A stretch of 64,000 bases of DNA. It comes from Candidatus Fluviicola riflensis. GTDB lineage: Bacteria; Bacteroidota; Bacteroidia; Flavobacteriales_D; Crocinitomicaceae. The position numbers and the translations under genes were made by a program. The notes under the pieces were generated by a model. It worked only from the letters and a program-made list of their open reading frames with translations. It was not told where the DNA came from and did no database searches. This document shows, in pieces, positions 27,023 to 35,741 of the stretch. Within the stretch, counting starts at the first letter, position 1. Each line of letters begins with the position of its first letter. The stretch is taken from NCBI GenBank assembly GCA_002243285.1, contig CP022585.1, forward strand, positions 962,001 through 1,026,000, in the 5' to 3' direction.

Positions 27023-28795
27023 TTATTGTCCGCTATGGTTTGCATAACCACTCCACGGTTGCGCCACGTAAGGGAATGTGCTTGTAAAAGCGACATCGTT
27101 GCTTTCTACACCTGTTGTGTAACCTAGCACGCCTAAAAGGTTTGGCGATAACGGAGACGAACCAATGTTGCGGTCATCATACCACAAACCGATTGCAGCT
27201 AAAACAACACCACCAACAGCCTGCAATTCGATGCGTGTTACATCATCTTCCAAACGGCGTCCGTTCGGGAAACCATCCATATTCGGAATCCATTGAAGCG
27301 ATGCATCTGTATTGTAAGTCGGATTTGTTAATCCCAAAACAGCTGCGTGAACCAATCCAAGAGAATTGAAATCAGGGTGATTTCTTGGAGTAACAGGTAC
27401 GGCCATATTCAGGCGAAGCATGTCTCCGAAAATCGGCAAGAAATTGTTAATGAACGGTTTTCCTGCCGTAAGCGGGTTTCCGTCTGTTTTACCTGTAGCC
27501 AATTGGTAGGGTGCAAGGTTCGGAACTCCTGTGTGGAAAATCGGCAGTAAATCGACTGAACGTGGTTTGTTGTCACGCAGTAAATAGTTTCCGAAAAGAG
27601 CGGCATCCAATGCTGTTCCGTTCAATGCGGCATTTCCGGCCAAAACGAACAAACCATCATTTCCGTTCGAGAAATCGACGTTTCCGAGAACGGTTTGCGA
27701 TGCTTTTTGAACGCGTAATGCAGAAAATGCAGGAACGGCACCTCCGAATTGTGCGTCATCCATGTACAACGCCAATTCAGGATTACAGAAAAAATCTTCC
27801 ATAGCCGGATCTTCGTTGTAAGGAGTCAGTGAATTCCATTTGTCTTTTGAACCGATTGGAATAACCGCTTCGTTGGTCAACGGCATTCCGATGCGTGAAA
27901 CCTGTACATAGGAACCGTTGTCGGTAGGCGATCCTCCGGAATTGCTCAATGTACGTGTTGCAGGCCGGCTTGCTGATGCCCAGATTCCTACGATAAAGTC
28001 AGAATCAAGAATGTCTGACGCAGCAGTCACACTCAATCCGTCTTTTTGCAACGTACTGATTGGAATTTTTAGCGCAATGGAATGAATGTTTTTGTTTCCG
28101 ACACCGTCAGCAGCACCTGCACCCGCACGTGTTTGGCCAAGGTCGAAAATACCACCCAAATCTACAAAGAACGGATCGTCGGCTGAACCGCAGAATACGG
28201 TTTCACCTCCACCGCCAGTTGCGTTGGTAACGGCTGCAGTCATCAACGCATTGTAGCTAGCGGCACCTAAACCAACAGTCGGATCGCTGATTGAGCGCGG
28301 CCCGATGTTTGGCGGAGGAACAACACCACCTGTAACGATTTGCGTAAATGCTCCACCGTTGATGCTTTTTTCAGCAACATAGGTTGTTTTTAAGTTTTGC
28401 TGACCTAAGCGGATGTTGAAAAAAGTTGTAGGATCTTCGTTTACTTTAGAGAACGTAAAACGATAGGTAATATCATCACCTGCGGTTCCGTCGTTTTCAA
28501 TATGAATCTCGTAGCGGATGTTCTCACCGAAAGATGCATAGTTGGGGCCACCTTGTGGCAGCTGTAACGGAACGTAGTTGGCAATGATCGTGACAGTGTT
28601 TGTGTCGTCAGGACTTCTGAAAGCGTATAAGTCTGTGTTGTCGGCCAATGGATCGTTAGCGATCAGAGGCGCTTCTCTGTGGCTTGATGCTTCCACGGGC
28701 GAGTTTTGCGAATCCCAAACACCCAGTGTAATAACCGTAGCTACGACGCCTGTTGTGGCCAGGATAATGTTCTTCGTTTTCATCATTGTTTCCAT
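27023..28795 (-). CDS. DUF4331 family protein without sorting domain
   Basis: 590 residues. It starts METMMKTKNIILATTGVVAT, then ASSHREAPLIANDPLADNTD as in the neighbour. The proteins match nearly residue for residue through most of the core (for example SLQWIPNMDGFPNGRRLEDD), with the main differences near the signal peptide and in loops. It ends at YANHSGQ, exactly where the neighbour continues into its linker and sorting domain, so it would be periplasmic rather than T9SS-exported unless it has another signal. No frameshift or in-frame stop is seen. It is the first gene of the minus-strand cluster. 28796-28967 upstream holds no ORF of note. Confidence 0.87.
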   Translation of the reverse strand: METMMKTKNIILATTGVVATVITLGVWDSQNSPVEASSHREAPLIANDPLADNTDLYAFRSPDDTNTVTIIANYVPLQLPQGGPNYASFGENIRYEIHIENDGTAGDDITYRFTFSKVNEDPTTFFNIRLGQQNLKTTYVAEKSINGGAFTQIVTGGVVPPPNIGPRSISDPTVGLGAASYNALMTAAVTNATGGGGETVFCGSADDPFFVDLGGIFDLGQTRAGAGAADGVGNKNIHSIALKIPISTLQKDGLSVTAASDILDSDFIVGIWASASRPATRTLSNSGGSPTDNGSYVQVSRIGMPLTNEAVIPIGSKDKWNSLTPYNEDPAMEDFFCNPELALYMDDAQFGGAVPAFSALRVQKASQTVLGNVDFSNGNDGLFVLAGNAALNGTALDAALFGNYLLRDNKPRSVDLLPIFHTGVPNLAPYQLATGKTDGNPLTAGKPFINNFLPIFGDMLRLNMAVPVTPRNHPDFNSLGLVHAAVLGLTNPTYNTDASLQWIPNMDGFPNGRRLEDDVTRIELQAVGGVVLAAIGLWYDDRNIGSSPLSPNLLGVLGYTTGVESNDVAFTSTFPYVAQPWSGYANHSGQ

Positions 28796-29004
28796 AAATT
28801 AGTAAGTACTTCAGTTTGCTGTTGCCCAATTTGTTAATTCCACTGACTGATCTACGAAGAAAAAAAGGGGTTGGATTTTTGGTTTATTTTTTGAATTGAA
28901 CGGAACACTGTAGGTTCTGAATACTCACAGGTCTGTGATTCAATTTTCCTGTGGGATTCGCGATTTATCACGAATCACCATTTATTTTTTTGGGATATAA
29001 AAAA

Positions 29005-29026
29005 AGCCAGCGATTAATCGCTGGCT
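29005..29026 (-). terminator. Terminator of the 29077 gene
   Basis: AGCCAGCGATTAATCGCTGGCT is a perfect 22-base palindrome (written in two halves it is AGCCAGCGATT/AATCGCTGGCT). On the minus strand it is followed by a T run (the A run at 29000-29005 on plus), giving a classic intrinsic terminator. Confidence 0.8.
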
Positions 29027-29028
29027 GA

Positions 29029-29064
29029 GGCTCGGGATGTGGCTCGGGATATGGCTCGGGATGC
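29029..29064. repeat. 12-bp minisatellite, three units
   Basis: Three contiguous units GGCTCGGGATGT, GGCTCGGGATAT, GGCTCGGGATGC, then GTCCCGAACC, whose TCCCGA is the inverse of the unit's TCGGGA. It sits in the 3' untranslated region of the 29077 gene, between its stop and its terminator. Confidence 0.75.
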
Positions 29065-29076
29065 GTCCCGAACCTA

Positions 29077-29766
29077 CTACCCTTTACCTTTTTTACCTCC
29101 GCGGTATTTTTGCCTGGATTTGGTCCATTTGTATTTCTTGCGGTTGCTGCTGCCGTGACTACGTGATTCGGTGAATTTGTAAACCACTCCGAGCGAATGT
29201 TGCATGTAATCGGCATTTGTATTAAAAAACTGGCCATTGATTCCCAATTTTCCGCTGGTTTGCAATTGCAATCCCCAGTTTCTGTAAATCCAGAAATTGA
29301 AACCAACATTGATGTTGAGATTGCCTGTGACAGTTTGCGAATAAGCATCGCGGTGGGTGAGTCCTAATCCCAATGAAACATACGGATCAAACCATTTCAT
29401 CGGGTAAAACAACTGGTAGAAACTGAATTTTGTATTGAGATCAGTTGAAATGAACAAACCGCTCAAACCGGTGGTGTCATTTACTAATTTATCGGTCGTG
29501 TAATTATTGTAGGCTCCGGCAAATTCAAGGCTCAATCCTTTTTTCAGGTAACGGTCTACCATTATGCGTGACGGAAAAAGCGGATAATTCCACGACTGTT
29601 TCACATCGAATGGTTGGCAAACGTCGCGTCCGTCATCGTCAACAGCGTTCCAGCTGATGCCTACCTGCCATTTGTACGGCTTTTTTTGGCCCATCCACCA
29701 GGTTGGCTGAGCAAGTGAGCCAAGGCCCGTAATCAGGAATAATAAGAATAGAATCTGCCTTTTCAT
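29077..29766 (-). CDS. Outer-membrane beta-barrel protein with basic tail
   Basis: 229 residues. Signal peptide ILFLLFLITGLGSLAQ. The body has repeated amphipathic strands (KWQVGISWNAVDDDG, WFDPYVSLGLGLTHRDA, NLNINVGFNFWIYRNWGLQL, MQHSLGVVYKF), the pattern of eight-stranded OmpA-like barrels. After the last strand comes a strongly basic tail (SNRKKYKWTKSRQKYRGGKK), unusual for such barrels; it could contact LPS or peptidoglycan. Promoter box at 29810-29817 and a terminator directly downstream make it a single-gene unit. Confidence 0.75.
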   Translation of the reverse strand: MKRQILFLLFLITGLGSLAQPTWWMGQKKPYKWQVGISWNAVDDDGRDVCQPFDVKQSWNYPLFPSRIMVDRYLKKGLSLEFAGAYNNYTTDKLVNDTTGLSGLFISTDLNTKFSFYQLFYPMKWFDPYVSLGLGLTHRDAYSQTVTGNLNINVGFNFWIYRNWGLQLQTSGKLGINGQFFNTNADYMQHSLGVVYKFTESRSHGSSNRKKYKWTKSRQKYRGGKKGKG

Positions 29767-29809
29767 GCATTCAATAGTTAGCTAATCAGCCGGTTGTACA
29801 AAAACAGTG

Positions 29810-29817
29810 CAAATTTA
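29810..29817 (-). promoter_or_regulatory. -7 promoter box of the 29077 gene
   Basis: Reverse strand TAAATTTG, matching TAnnTTTG, with about 43 bases to the ATG at 29766. Confidence 0.6.
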
Positions 29818-29840
29818 CTAAAAAGACTTGATGATGAAAA

Positions 29841-31283
29841 TTACACCCGAATGCCGATGATCAGCATATCGTCTACCTGTTCCAAATCACCGCGCCATAC
29901 ATCCATGGCTTTTTGCAATTCGGCCAGCTGTTCCTGAAATGACAATTGAGAATGAGTAACAAGCGTTTCCTGCAATTGCTTCGATCTGAATTTCTTGCCT
30001 TTCGGGCCACCGAACTGATCCGCATAACCATCTGTTAACGTGTAAATACAGTCACCCGGCTGAAGGTCAATCGTCTGGGCGGTAAACGGATCATTTTTGT
30101 GATAAAATCCGCAAGGTTGTCTGTTGGCCTTGTGTTCGAACAATTCAGGAATTCCGTCGCCTGTTTCATTTTTCCGGATGAGGTACAGATCGTTGTTTGC
30201 AGAAGCATACGTGAGTTTGTTTTCCGTTTTATCCAGGCGACAAATCGTGATATCCATGCCGTCTTTACTTTCGCCGAAAGTTCCCGATTGATTCAACGCA
30301 TTGATGATCTTGTCGCGCAGCATGTTCAACACTTCGGCCGGATCCTGAATGTTTTTTCCGGCAATAATTTCCTCCAGGAATGAAAGTCCCAGCATGGTCA
30401 TAAATCCGCCGGGAACACCATGGCCGGTGCAATCTCCGGTAACGTAATAAACCAATTGATCGCGTTCGTACACCCAGTAAAAATCACCGCTTACAATGTC
30501 TTTTGGCTGATAGAGAACAAAACTGTCACGGAAAAACGAATTGAATTGTTCCTGCGATGGAATCGAAGCCAGTTGAATATTACGGGCGTAATTGATACTA
30601 TCCGTAATTTCCTTGTTTTTCTGTTCCAGGCTTAGGTTTTGCGATTCGATTTCTACTTTCTGATCAACCAACTGTTCGTTTTGAACCTCAAGTTGCTTTT
30701 TGGATTGTTCGAGTTCAAGCCGGCTTTTGATCTCGTTGTATGTCAATTTATAACGAGATCGGATCAGGAAAAGGCTGAACAATAAAACGGTCAACGTCAT
30801 CAATCCACCGTTGATGACAAACTCTTTTATCGTCAAATCACTGTTGAGCTGGTAAAAAACAATGTTGCTGATTACGGTAGCAAGGAGCAATAGAATGGAC
30901 ATTCTCACTTCCCACAACACCAGCATTCCCGCACCGATAAACAACACGATATAAGCAAATGTATGTTGTTCAAAGTGGGCAAGGTCCATGACACTCCACA
31001 TGTACGCATTCTGGACGGAAATTCCCAACACCAGGATAAACATGCAGTTGTAAATATTAATATTCAGTCGCTTGCGGAATAAAAGTGTGAAAATGCTCAC
31101 GAATGAAACGCTCAATCTGAAAACCAGAAAAGGGACGAAGTAGTGCGGAACAACGAAATAATCGCTCGTAAACCAGATTAAATTCAATAACAAACCAACC
31201 CAGCAAGCGATTACATGGGTTTTTTCTGTGGAATCGTAAAACGCTTGCTTTACCTCTTTTTCGGGAATTAAACTTTCTACCAT
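29841..31283 (-). CDS. Membrane-bound SpoIIE/PP2C-type serine phosphatase
   Basis: 480 residues. N-terminal half: about six transmembrane helices (CWVGLLLNLIWF through MTLTVLLFSLFLI). A coiled coil follows (LEQSKKQLEVQNEQLVDQKV and similar). The C-terminal domain is SpoIIE-like: DIVSGDFYW, GDCTGHGVPGGFMTMLG, KDGMDITIC, YTLTDGYADQFGG and VDDMLIIGI. These supply the metal-binding Asp residues of PP2C enzymes. It probably dephosphorylates an anti-anti-sigma-type partner in response to a membrane signal; no partner is nearby. The ATG at 31283 is used; a TTG at 31301 lies in a TATTTTAG promoter-like box. Confidence 0.88.
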   Translation of the reverse strand: MVESLIPEKEVKQAFYDSTEKTHVIACWVGLLLNLIWFTSDYFVVPHYFVPFLVFRLSVSFVSIFTLLFRKRLNINIYNCMFILVLGISVQNAYMWSVMDLAHFEQHTFAYIVLFIGAGMLVLWEVRMSILLLLATVISNIVFYQLNSDLTIKEFVINGGLMTLTVLLFSLFLIRSRYKLTYNEIKSRLELEQSKKQLEVQNEQLVDQKVEIESQNLSLEQKNKEITDSINYARNIQLASIPSQEQFNSFFRDSFVLYQPKDIVSGDFYWVYERDQLVYYVTGDCTGHGVPGGFMTMLGLSFLEEIIAGKNIQDPAEVLNMLRDKIINALNQSGTFGESKDGMDITICRLDKTENKLTYASANNDLYLIRKNETGDGIPELFEHKANRQPCGFYHKNDPFTAQTIDLQPGDCIYTLTDGYADQFGGPKGKKFRSKQLQETLVTHSQLSFQEQLAELQKAMDVWRGDLEQVDDMLIIGIRV

Positions 31284-31365
31284 TATAGGTCTAAAATACA
31301 ATTATTCTTTATTCGACGCTACCGGGTTATTTTCGTCGTTAGGAATGGTGGTGTTGATCCGGGTT

Positions 31366-31373
31366 TATTTTTG
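31366..31373 (+). promoter_or_regulatory. -7 promoter box upstream of the cyanophycinase-like gene
   Basis: TATTTTTG, a perfect TAnnTTTG, about 100 bases before the ATG chosen for the gene. Confidence 0.5.
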
Positions 31374-31471
31374 CATACGCCGGAGTTGCTCATTTGGTTT
31401 TGGTTTTTGATGGAAATCTTCGGCAGCTCTCGCATTTAATGACTAATTTGCCATTTAAATACCTGAATAAA

Positions 31472-32770
31472 ATGCTGCTAAAAACTTACTTTCAATGCAT
31501 TACCACGATTGCTGCGTGTGTGTTATTTTCCACAACTTTTTTTGCGCAAAGTTATACTTCCTACTTTACGGGAAATGCCACAGACGTTGTTACAAATCCT
31601 ACGGGCGGAATGTGTCTCATGGGTGGTGCTACCGAAAGCGATCAGGCGATGCAATGGTTTTTACAACGCGCTGATGGCGGCGATATCCTGGTATTGCGCG
31701 CTTCAGGTTCAGATGGTTACAACGATTATTTTTATACCGATTTGGGAATCACAGTCAACTCTGTTGAAAGCATTGTATGCAACGATGCGAGCTGTGCAAA
31801 CGAGACTTACATTCATCAAAAAATTCAGCAAGCCGAAGCCATTTGGTTTGCAGGCGGCGACCAATGGAATTATGTTTCTTACTGGCGAAATACGGCAATT
31901 GACAGTTTGGTCAATGATGCGGTACTCAATCGCGGAATTGTGATCGGAGGTACCAGTGCCGGAATGGCGATTCTTGGTAAGGCTTATTTTTCGGCAGAAA
32001 ACGGAACAGTTAGTTCGGCAACGGCGTTGGCGAATCCCTATAATTCAGCGGTAGCAGTCGACACAGCTGCCTTCCTCAAAAACACGTTCCTGGAAAATGT
32101 GATCACCGATACACATTACGACGATCCTGATCGTAAGGGCCGGCATGTAACGTTCATGGCGCGCATGATGGGTATGGGAATGAACGCCAAAGGAATTGCC
32201 TGCGACGAATACACGGCTGTTTGTGTCACTCCTGATGGAATTGGCCGCGTGTATGGCGATTATCCGAGCAATGACGACAATGCGTATTTCATCCAGGTGA
32301 ATTGTGCTTTGCCCGATCCGACTCCCGAAACGTGTTCAAATGGTAATCCGCTTACCTGGAATAGAAACGGCGAAGCGCTGGTGGTGTATCAGGTGAAAGG
32401 AACAACGGCAGGAACCAATACGTTTGATATTAGTGATTGGGAAACCGGCTCGGGTGGAACGTGGAATTATTGGTCGGTCAATAATGGCGTGTTAACGGAA
32501 ACAACAGGCGTTCAGCCCGATTGTTCCGGTTTGTCAGTTGATGAGAAAGGGAGCGATTTTTCTGTTTTTCCGAATCCGGTAGCGGATGTTCTGACCATAC
32601 AATCTTCAGAAAAAGTTCAGTTGGTACGCATTTACACAACGCAATCAACATTGGTGCTTTCGGTTCCTTTTAGTGAAACGATTGATGTAAGCGCTTTACC
32701 GGCCGGAATTTATATTGTGGAATGTGTTTCGGATAATGGTTCGGCGATAAACAGAATCGTAAAGCGCTGA
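31472..32770 (+). CDS. Cyanophycinase-like S51 peptidase, T9SS cargo
   Basis: About 432 residues from the ATG at 31472, which puts the signal peptide (CITTIAACVLFSTTFFAQ) at the N-terminus; the frame is open to 31394 and an ATG at 31439 is possible. The S51/cyanophycinase core has GGMCLMGGATES, WFAGGDQWNYV, and the nucleophile elbow GGTSAGMAILG (Ser). A type A sorting domain closes the protein (FSVFPNPVADVLTIQSSE, LVRIYTTQ, LPAGIYIVECVS). It is a secreted serine peptidase, possibly acting on peptides with isoaspartyl bonds; cyanophycin itself is unlikely as a substrate without context. Confidence 0.87.
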   Translation: MLLKTYFQCITTIAACVLFSTTFFAQSYTSYFTGNATDVVTNPTGGMCLMGGATESDQAMQWFLQRADGGDILVLRASGSDGYNDYFYTDLGITVNSVESIVCNDASCANETYIHQKIQQAEAIWFAGGDQWNYVSYWRNTAIDSLVNDAVLNRGIVIGGTSAGMAILGKAYFSAENGTVSSATALANPYNSAVAVDTAAFLKNTFLENVITDTHYDDPDRKGRHVTFMARMMGMGMNAKGIACDEYTAVCVTPDGIGRVYGDYPSNDDNAYFIQVNCALPDPTPETCSNGNPLTWNRNGEALVVYQVKGTTAGTNTFDISDWETGSGGTWNYWSVNNGVLTETTGVQPDCSGLSVDEKGSDFSVFPNPVADVLTIQSSEKVQLVRIYTTQSTLVLSVPFSETIDVSALPAGIYIVECVSDNGSAINRIVKR

Positions 32771-32873
32771 TAAATAAATTTGTACCGATTACTCAATCAG
32801 CGATGCGGGTTATCCTTTTTTCGAATGGCAGATTGAAAAAAAGAGTAGTATTGATTCATCAATTTGAACCGAT

Positions 32874-33683
32874 ATGAAAAAGCCGATTATGAGCCTTCCG
32901 TGCAAAATGCACTTGAGCGATTTTTCACAACAGGAAAAAGGCTATCACTGCGACCAGTGTGACAAAGTGCTGACAGATTTCAGGGACAAATCGAATGACG
33001 AAATTGTAGCCGCGATTCAATCAAGTTCGGTAAAAGTTTGCGGCATTTTCAATCGCGATCAATACGATTTTAAGATTTCTCAATTGACGTTTCCGCGTTT
33101 ACAGCCATCGGTTGGTTTATCATTGCTGGGAATTCTGGGTTTCCTGGGCCCGATTGTAAGCAGCTGTGAAACAACAACAAAAGAAACAGCTCCCATCCGG
33201 CAAAATGCGTTTAACAAGCTCAAATTCCCGATGCATGTTACCGGAACTTTGCGTGATGAAAAAACCAATGAACCCATTAAAAGCGCTTGGCTTGAATTGC
33301 AGCAAAACGGTAAAACCATTCGCAAAGTTCACACCGATGAAGATGGTTATTTCGATTTCACAATCCAAAAAGGCGATTTGGTGAAAGAAACATTTGACTT
33401 AATTGTCGACGGTAAAAAACACGATGCTGACACGATCAAAAGCCAATCGCTTTTTCTGGTTTCCAAGGGAGAAAAAATTGCATTGACCTTGAAAGCTTCA
33501 ACCGGTGTGTGCGAGAAAAAAGTGGATGTTGTTAATGCACCATCGTTAGAAGGTGAGGTGATTTTTGAAGGAGTTGAAATGGAACCGATTTCTCCGCCGG
33601 GAATCATGGAGTTACCGAATGAATCTTCGGAAGTAGAAAGATTGTTTCCGTTTACAGAGGTAGAGCGCAAGAAGGATTTGTGA
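32874..33683 (+). CDS. Cys-rich N-terminus protein with carboxypeptidase-like regulatory domain
   Basis: 269 residues. The N-terminus has PCKMHLSDFSQQEKGYHCDQ followed by CDKVLTDFRDKSNDEIV and KVCGIFNRDQ, a pattern I recall from Bacteroidota membrane proteins where the Cys residues probably bind a metal in the cytoplasm. One hydrophobic segment (VGLSLLGILGFLGPIVSSC) follows at about 80-100, then a beta-sandwich regulatory domain (MHVTGTLRDEKTNEPI ... DEDGYFDFTI). The topology suggests a cytoplasmic sensor end and a periplasmic Ig-like end. The tail is acidic with no sorting domain. Exact role unknown. Confidence 0.72.
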   Translation: MKKPIMSLPCKMHLSDFSQQEKGYHCDQCDKVLTDFRDKSNDEIVAAIQSSSVKVCGIFNRDQYDFKISQLTFPRLQPSVGLSLLGILGFLGPIVSSCETTTKETAPIRQNAFNKLKFPMHVTGTLRDEKTNEPIKSAWLELQQNGKTIRKVHTDEDGYFDFTIQKGDLVKETFDLIVDGKKHDADTIKSQSLFLVSKGEKIALTLKASTGVCEKKVDVVNAPSLEGEVIFEGVEMEPISPPGIMELPNESSEVERLFPFTEVERKKDL

Positions 33684-33797
33684 AAGCACATAGGGAAAAT
33701 TGTCCATGACAAGACGTTGTTTGTCCATTTTTTAAGGTTGAGGGTTCCCACACCTTTGTATCGTCGCTTTTGACATACAACTTTAAAAACAAAAAAA

Positions 33798-34337
33798 ATG
33801 AACACAACAATTTCATTCAACGTACCTACTCGTGCAGAAGTTGCTCCGACTAATCAAGCTATTTTTGACAACCTTCAAAAAGCATTGGGATTTGTTCCTA
33901 ATCTTTACGCCACAATTGCCCATTCTAATAATGGTTTGGAGCGTTTCTTAGCGTATCAGAATGCAAAAACTTCATTGAACAACAAAGAAAAAGAAGCTGT
34001 AAACTTGATTGTAAGCCAGGTAAATGGTTGCGTATATTGTCAAAGTGCTCACTTGGTATTGGGGAAAATGAATGGTTTCTCCGAAGAACAACTGCTAGAC
34101 ATTCGCCATGGTAGAAGCGCCGATTCAAAACTCAACGCTCTGGTAGGCTTGGCAGCGGAGATCACTGAAAACAGGGGAAATGCACATTCCGAAAATGTAG
34201 AAGCCTTCTTTTCTGCCGGTTATACCAACGAAAATTTGGTGGATTTGATCTTGCAGGTAAGTGACAAAACAGCCATGAATTACTTGCACAACCTTACTAA
34301 AATTCCGGTTGATTTTCCATTAGCTCCAGCTCTATGA
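33798..34337 (+). CDS. Carboxymuconolactone decarboxylase (AhpD-like) family protein
   Basis: 179 residues. The AhpD-type active site is CVYCQSAH (CxxC plus His), with VPNLYATIAHS upstream and LILQVSDKTAMNYLHNLT near the end. Family members are alkylhydroperoxidases that use the CxxC thiols. It opens a set with the DUF1348 and AraC genes downstream, but a good terminator lies in between. A CACCTTTG promoter-like box is at 33751-33758. Confidence 0.9.
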   Translation: MNTTISFNVPTRAEVAPTNQAIFDNLQKALGFVPNLYATIAHSNNGLERFLAYQNAKTSLNNKEKEAVNLIVSQVNGCVYCQSAHLVLGKMNGFSEEQLLDIRHGRSADSKLNALVGLAAEITENRGNAHSENVEAFFSAGYTNENLVDLILQVSDKTAMNYLHNLTKIPVDFPLAPAL

Positions 34338-34352
34338 TTCTATTCATTCACC

Positions 34353-34393
34353 AAAAAAACAGAGTCGGCCATTTGATCCGATTCTGTTTTTTT
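34353..34393 (+). terminator. Terminator after the AhpD-like gene
   Basis: AAACAGAGTCGG pairs with CCGATTCTGTTT with one G-T pair, an eight-base loop and a following T run (TTTTTTT). Confidence 0.8.
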
Positions 34394-34407
34394 AATTCGT
34401 TCAAGAG

Positions 34408-34818
34408 ATGATACAACGATTCCCCATACCACCGTTTACCTTGGAAACAGCTTTAGAAAAAGTACAATTGGCTGAAAATGCCTGGAATAGTAAAGATCCT
34501 GAACTTGTGTCAAAAGCGTATACCCCGGATAGCGAATGGCGTAACAGAACCCAATTTATCAATGGCCGGGCAGAAATAGTAACTTTTTTGACAGAAAAAT
34601 GGGCGAAAGAACATGATTACAAACTCAAAAAAGAACTTTGGGGATTTCATGGAAACCGCATGGCTGTTCGATTTGAATACGAATACCGAAACCAAGAAGG
34701 GCAATGGTTTCGCGCTTATGGAAACGAAAATTGGGAATTTGACGAAAACGGGTTGATGCGTAAACGGTATGCGAGTATCAATGATCTTGAAATTGATGAA
34801 AAAGACCGCAAATTGTAA
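34408..34818 (+). CDS. DUF1348 (NTF2-like) family protein
   Basis: 136 residues, matching the family length. Motifs: [56 protein letters not shown], and [18 protein letters not shown]1348 proteins have the SnoaL/NTF2 fold and unknown activity. The AraC gene starts 19 bases downstream, so they form an operon in which the regulator probably controls the local set. Confidence 0.9.
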   Translation: MIQRFPIPPFTLETALEKVQLAENAWNSKDPELVSKAYTPDSEWRNRTQFINGRAEIVTFLTEKWAKEHDYKLKKELWGFHGNRMAVRFEYEYRNQEGQWFRAYGNENWEFDENGLMRKRYASINDLEIDEKDRKL

Positions 34819-34836
34819 TTTGATTAACTTTACTTT

Positions 34837-35721
34837 ATGGTGCTTCAACAATCATTTACCTTGGTGAATCCTCAATCGGGCAGCCTGGCTTTTAAATTGT
34901 TTTTGTTTGATCATAACAATCCGTTTGATCACATTCAACGCTTACATTATTATTCCCTGATTTGGATCAAAAAAGGCAAGGGAACCGTAAAAGCTGATTT
35001 TTCGGCTCTTACTTTTTCAGCCGACACCTTATTTGCTTTTGCTCCCTACCAGCCGTTTATGTTGCAACCCGAAGAGGAAATAGAAGGTGTTGTTCTGCAC
35101 TTCCATCCCGATTTTTTCTGCATCCATAAGCACCAGGATGAAGTTGCCTGCAATGGTGTGTTGTTTAATAACATTTATGAACCACCTTTTGTACGTACCA
35201 ATGAGCAAACCAACCAAACATTCGATTTGCTCATTGATCAAATGAAACTTGAAATGCAGCAACCGGCAATGGCACAATACGAATCACTGGTTTCGTATCT
35301 GAAAATTTTTCTGATTACCGCATCGCGTTTGAAACAAATACAAGCGCCGGCACCAAAAACGGGTTCATCAGCAAAAGAACCGTTTATTCTTCAGAATCTT
35401 AAAAATTACATCGAAACTCATTTTCGCACCAAACATTCTGCCAGTGATTATGCAGATTTGTTAAACATTACTCCAAAAGCATTAGGGAAAATAACCAAAA
35501 CGCATTTTAACAAAACCCTTACCGATCTGATTGCTGAGCGAGTGGTAATTGAAGCCAAACGCGAACTGTATTTAACAAGTAAAACGGTGAAAGAAATTGC
35601 CTACGAATTGGGGTATGAAGACGAACATTATTTTAGCCGGTTTTTTAAAAATAATGCCGAAGTTTCACCTCAACTTTATAGGGAAACAGTTGGTTTTGCG
35701 AAGGCTGAAATACAGATGTGA
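34837..35721 (+). CDS. AraC-family transcriptional regulator
   Basis: 294 residues. The N-terminal cupin-like ligand domain spans about 1-170 (LIWIKKGKGTVKADFSALTF). The C-terminal double HTH of AraC: LKNYIETHFRTKHSASDYAD, FNKTLTDLIAERVVIEAKRE, KTVKEIAYELGYEDEHYFSR and FFKNNAEVSPQLYRE. It is likely to regulate the DUF1348 and AhpD-like genes upstream, which is typical of this layout. Confidence 0.92.
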   Translation: MVLQQSFTLVNPQSGSLAFKLFLFDHNNPFDHIQRLHYYSLIWIKKGKGTVKADFSALTFSADTLFAFAPYQPFMLQPEEEIEGVVLHFHPDFFCIHKHQDEVACNGVLFNNIYEPPFVRTNEQTNQTFDLLIDQMKLEMQQPAMAQYESLVSYLKIFLITASRLKQIQAPAPKTGSSAKEPFILQNLKNYIETHFRTKHSASDYADLLNITPKALGKITKTHFNKTLTDLIAERVVIEAKRELYLTSKTVKEIAYELGYEDEHYFSRFFKNNAEVSPQLYRETVGFAKAEIQM

Positions 35722-35741
35722 TAGTGCTTTGATTTTGAAGA

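Noticed and set aside
27023..28795. Pseudogene of the neighbouring DUF4331 gene
   Set aside because: The frame is intact with its own signal peptide and a normal stop; only the sorting domain is missing.
28968..29348. Reverse-strand reading frame with PEPYPEPHPEP
   Set aside because: It is a by-product of the 12-bp minisatellite read out of frame with the 29077 gene, and runs across the terminator.
31472..32770. Cyanophycin degradation
   Set aside because: The peptidase fold is S51-like, but there is no cyanophycin synthetase and the protein is secreted by T9SS.
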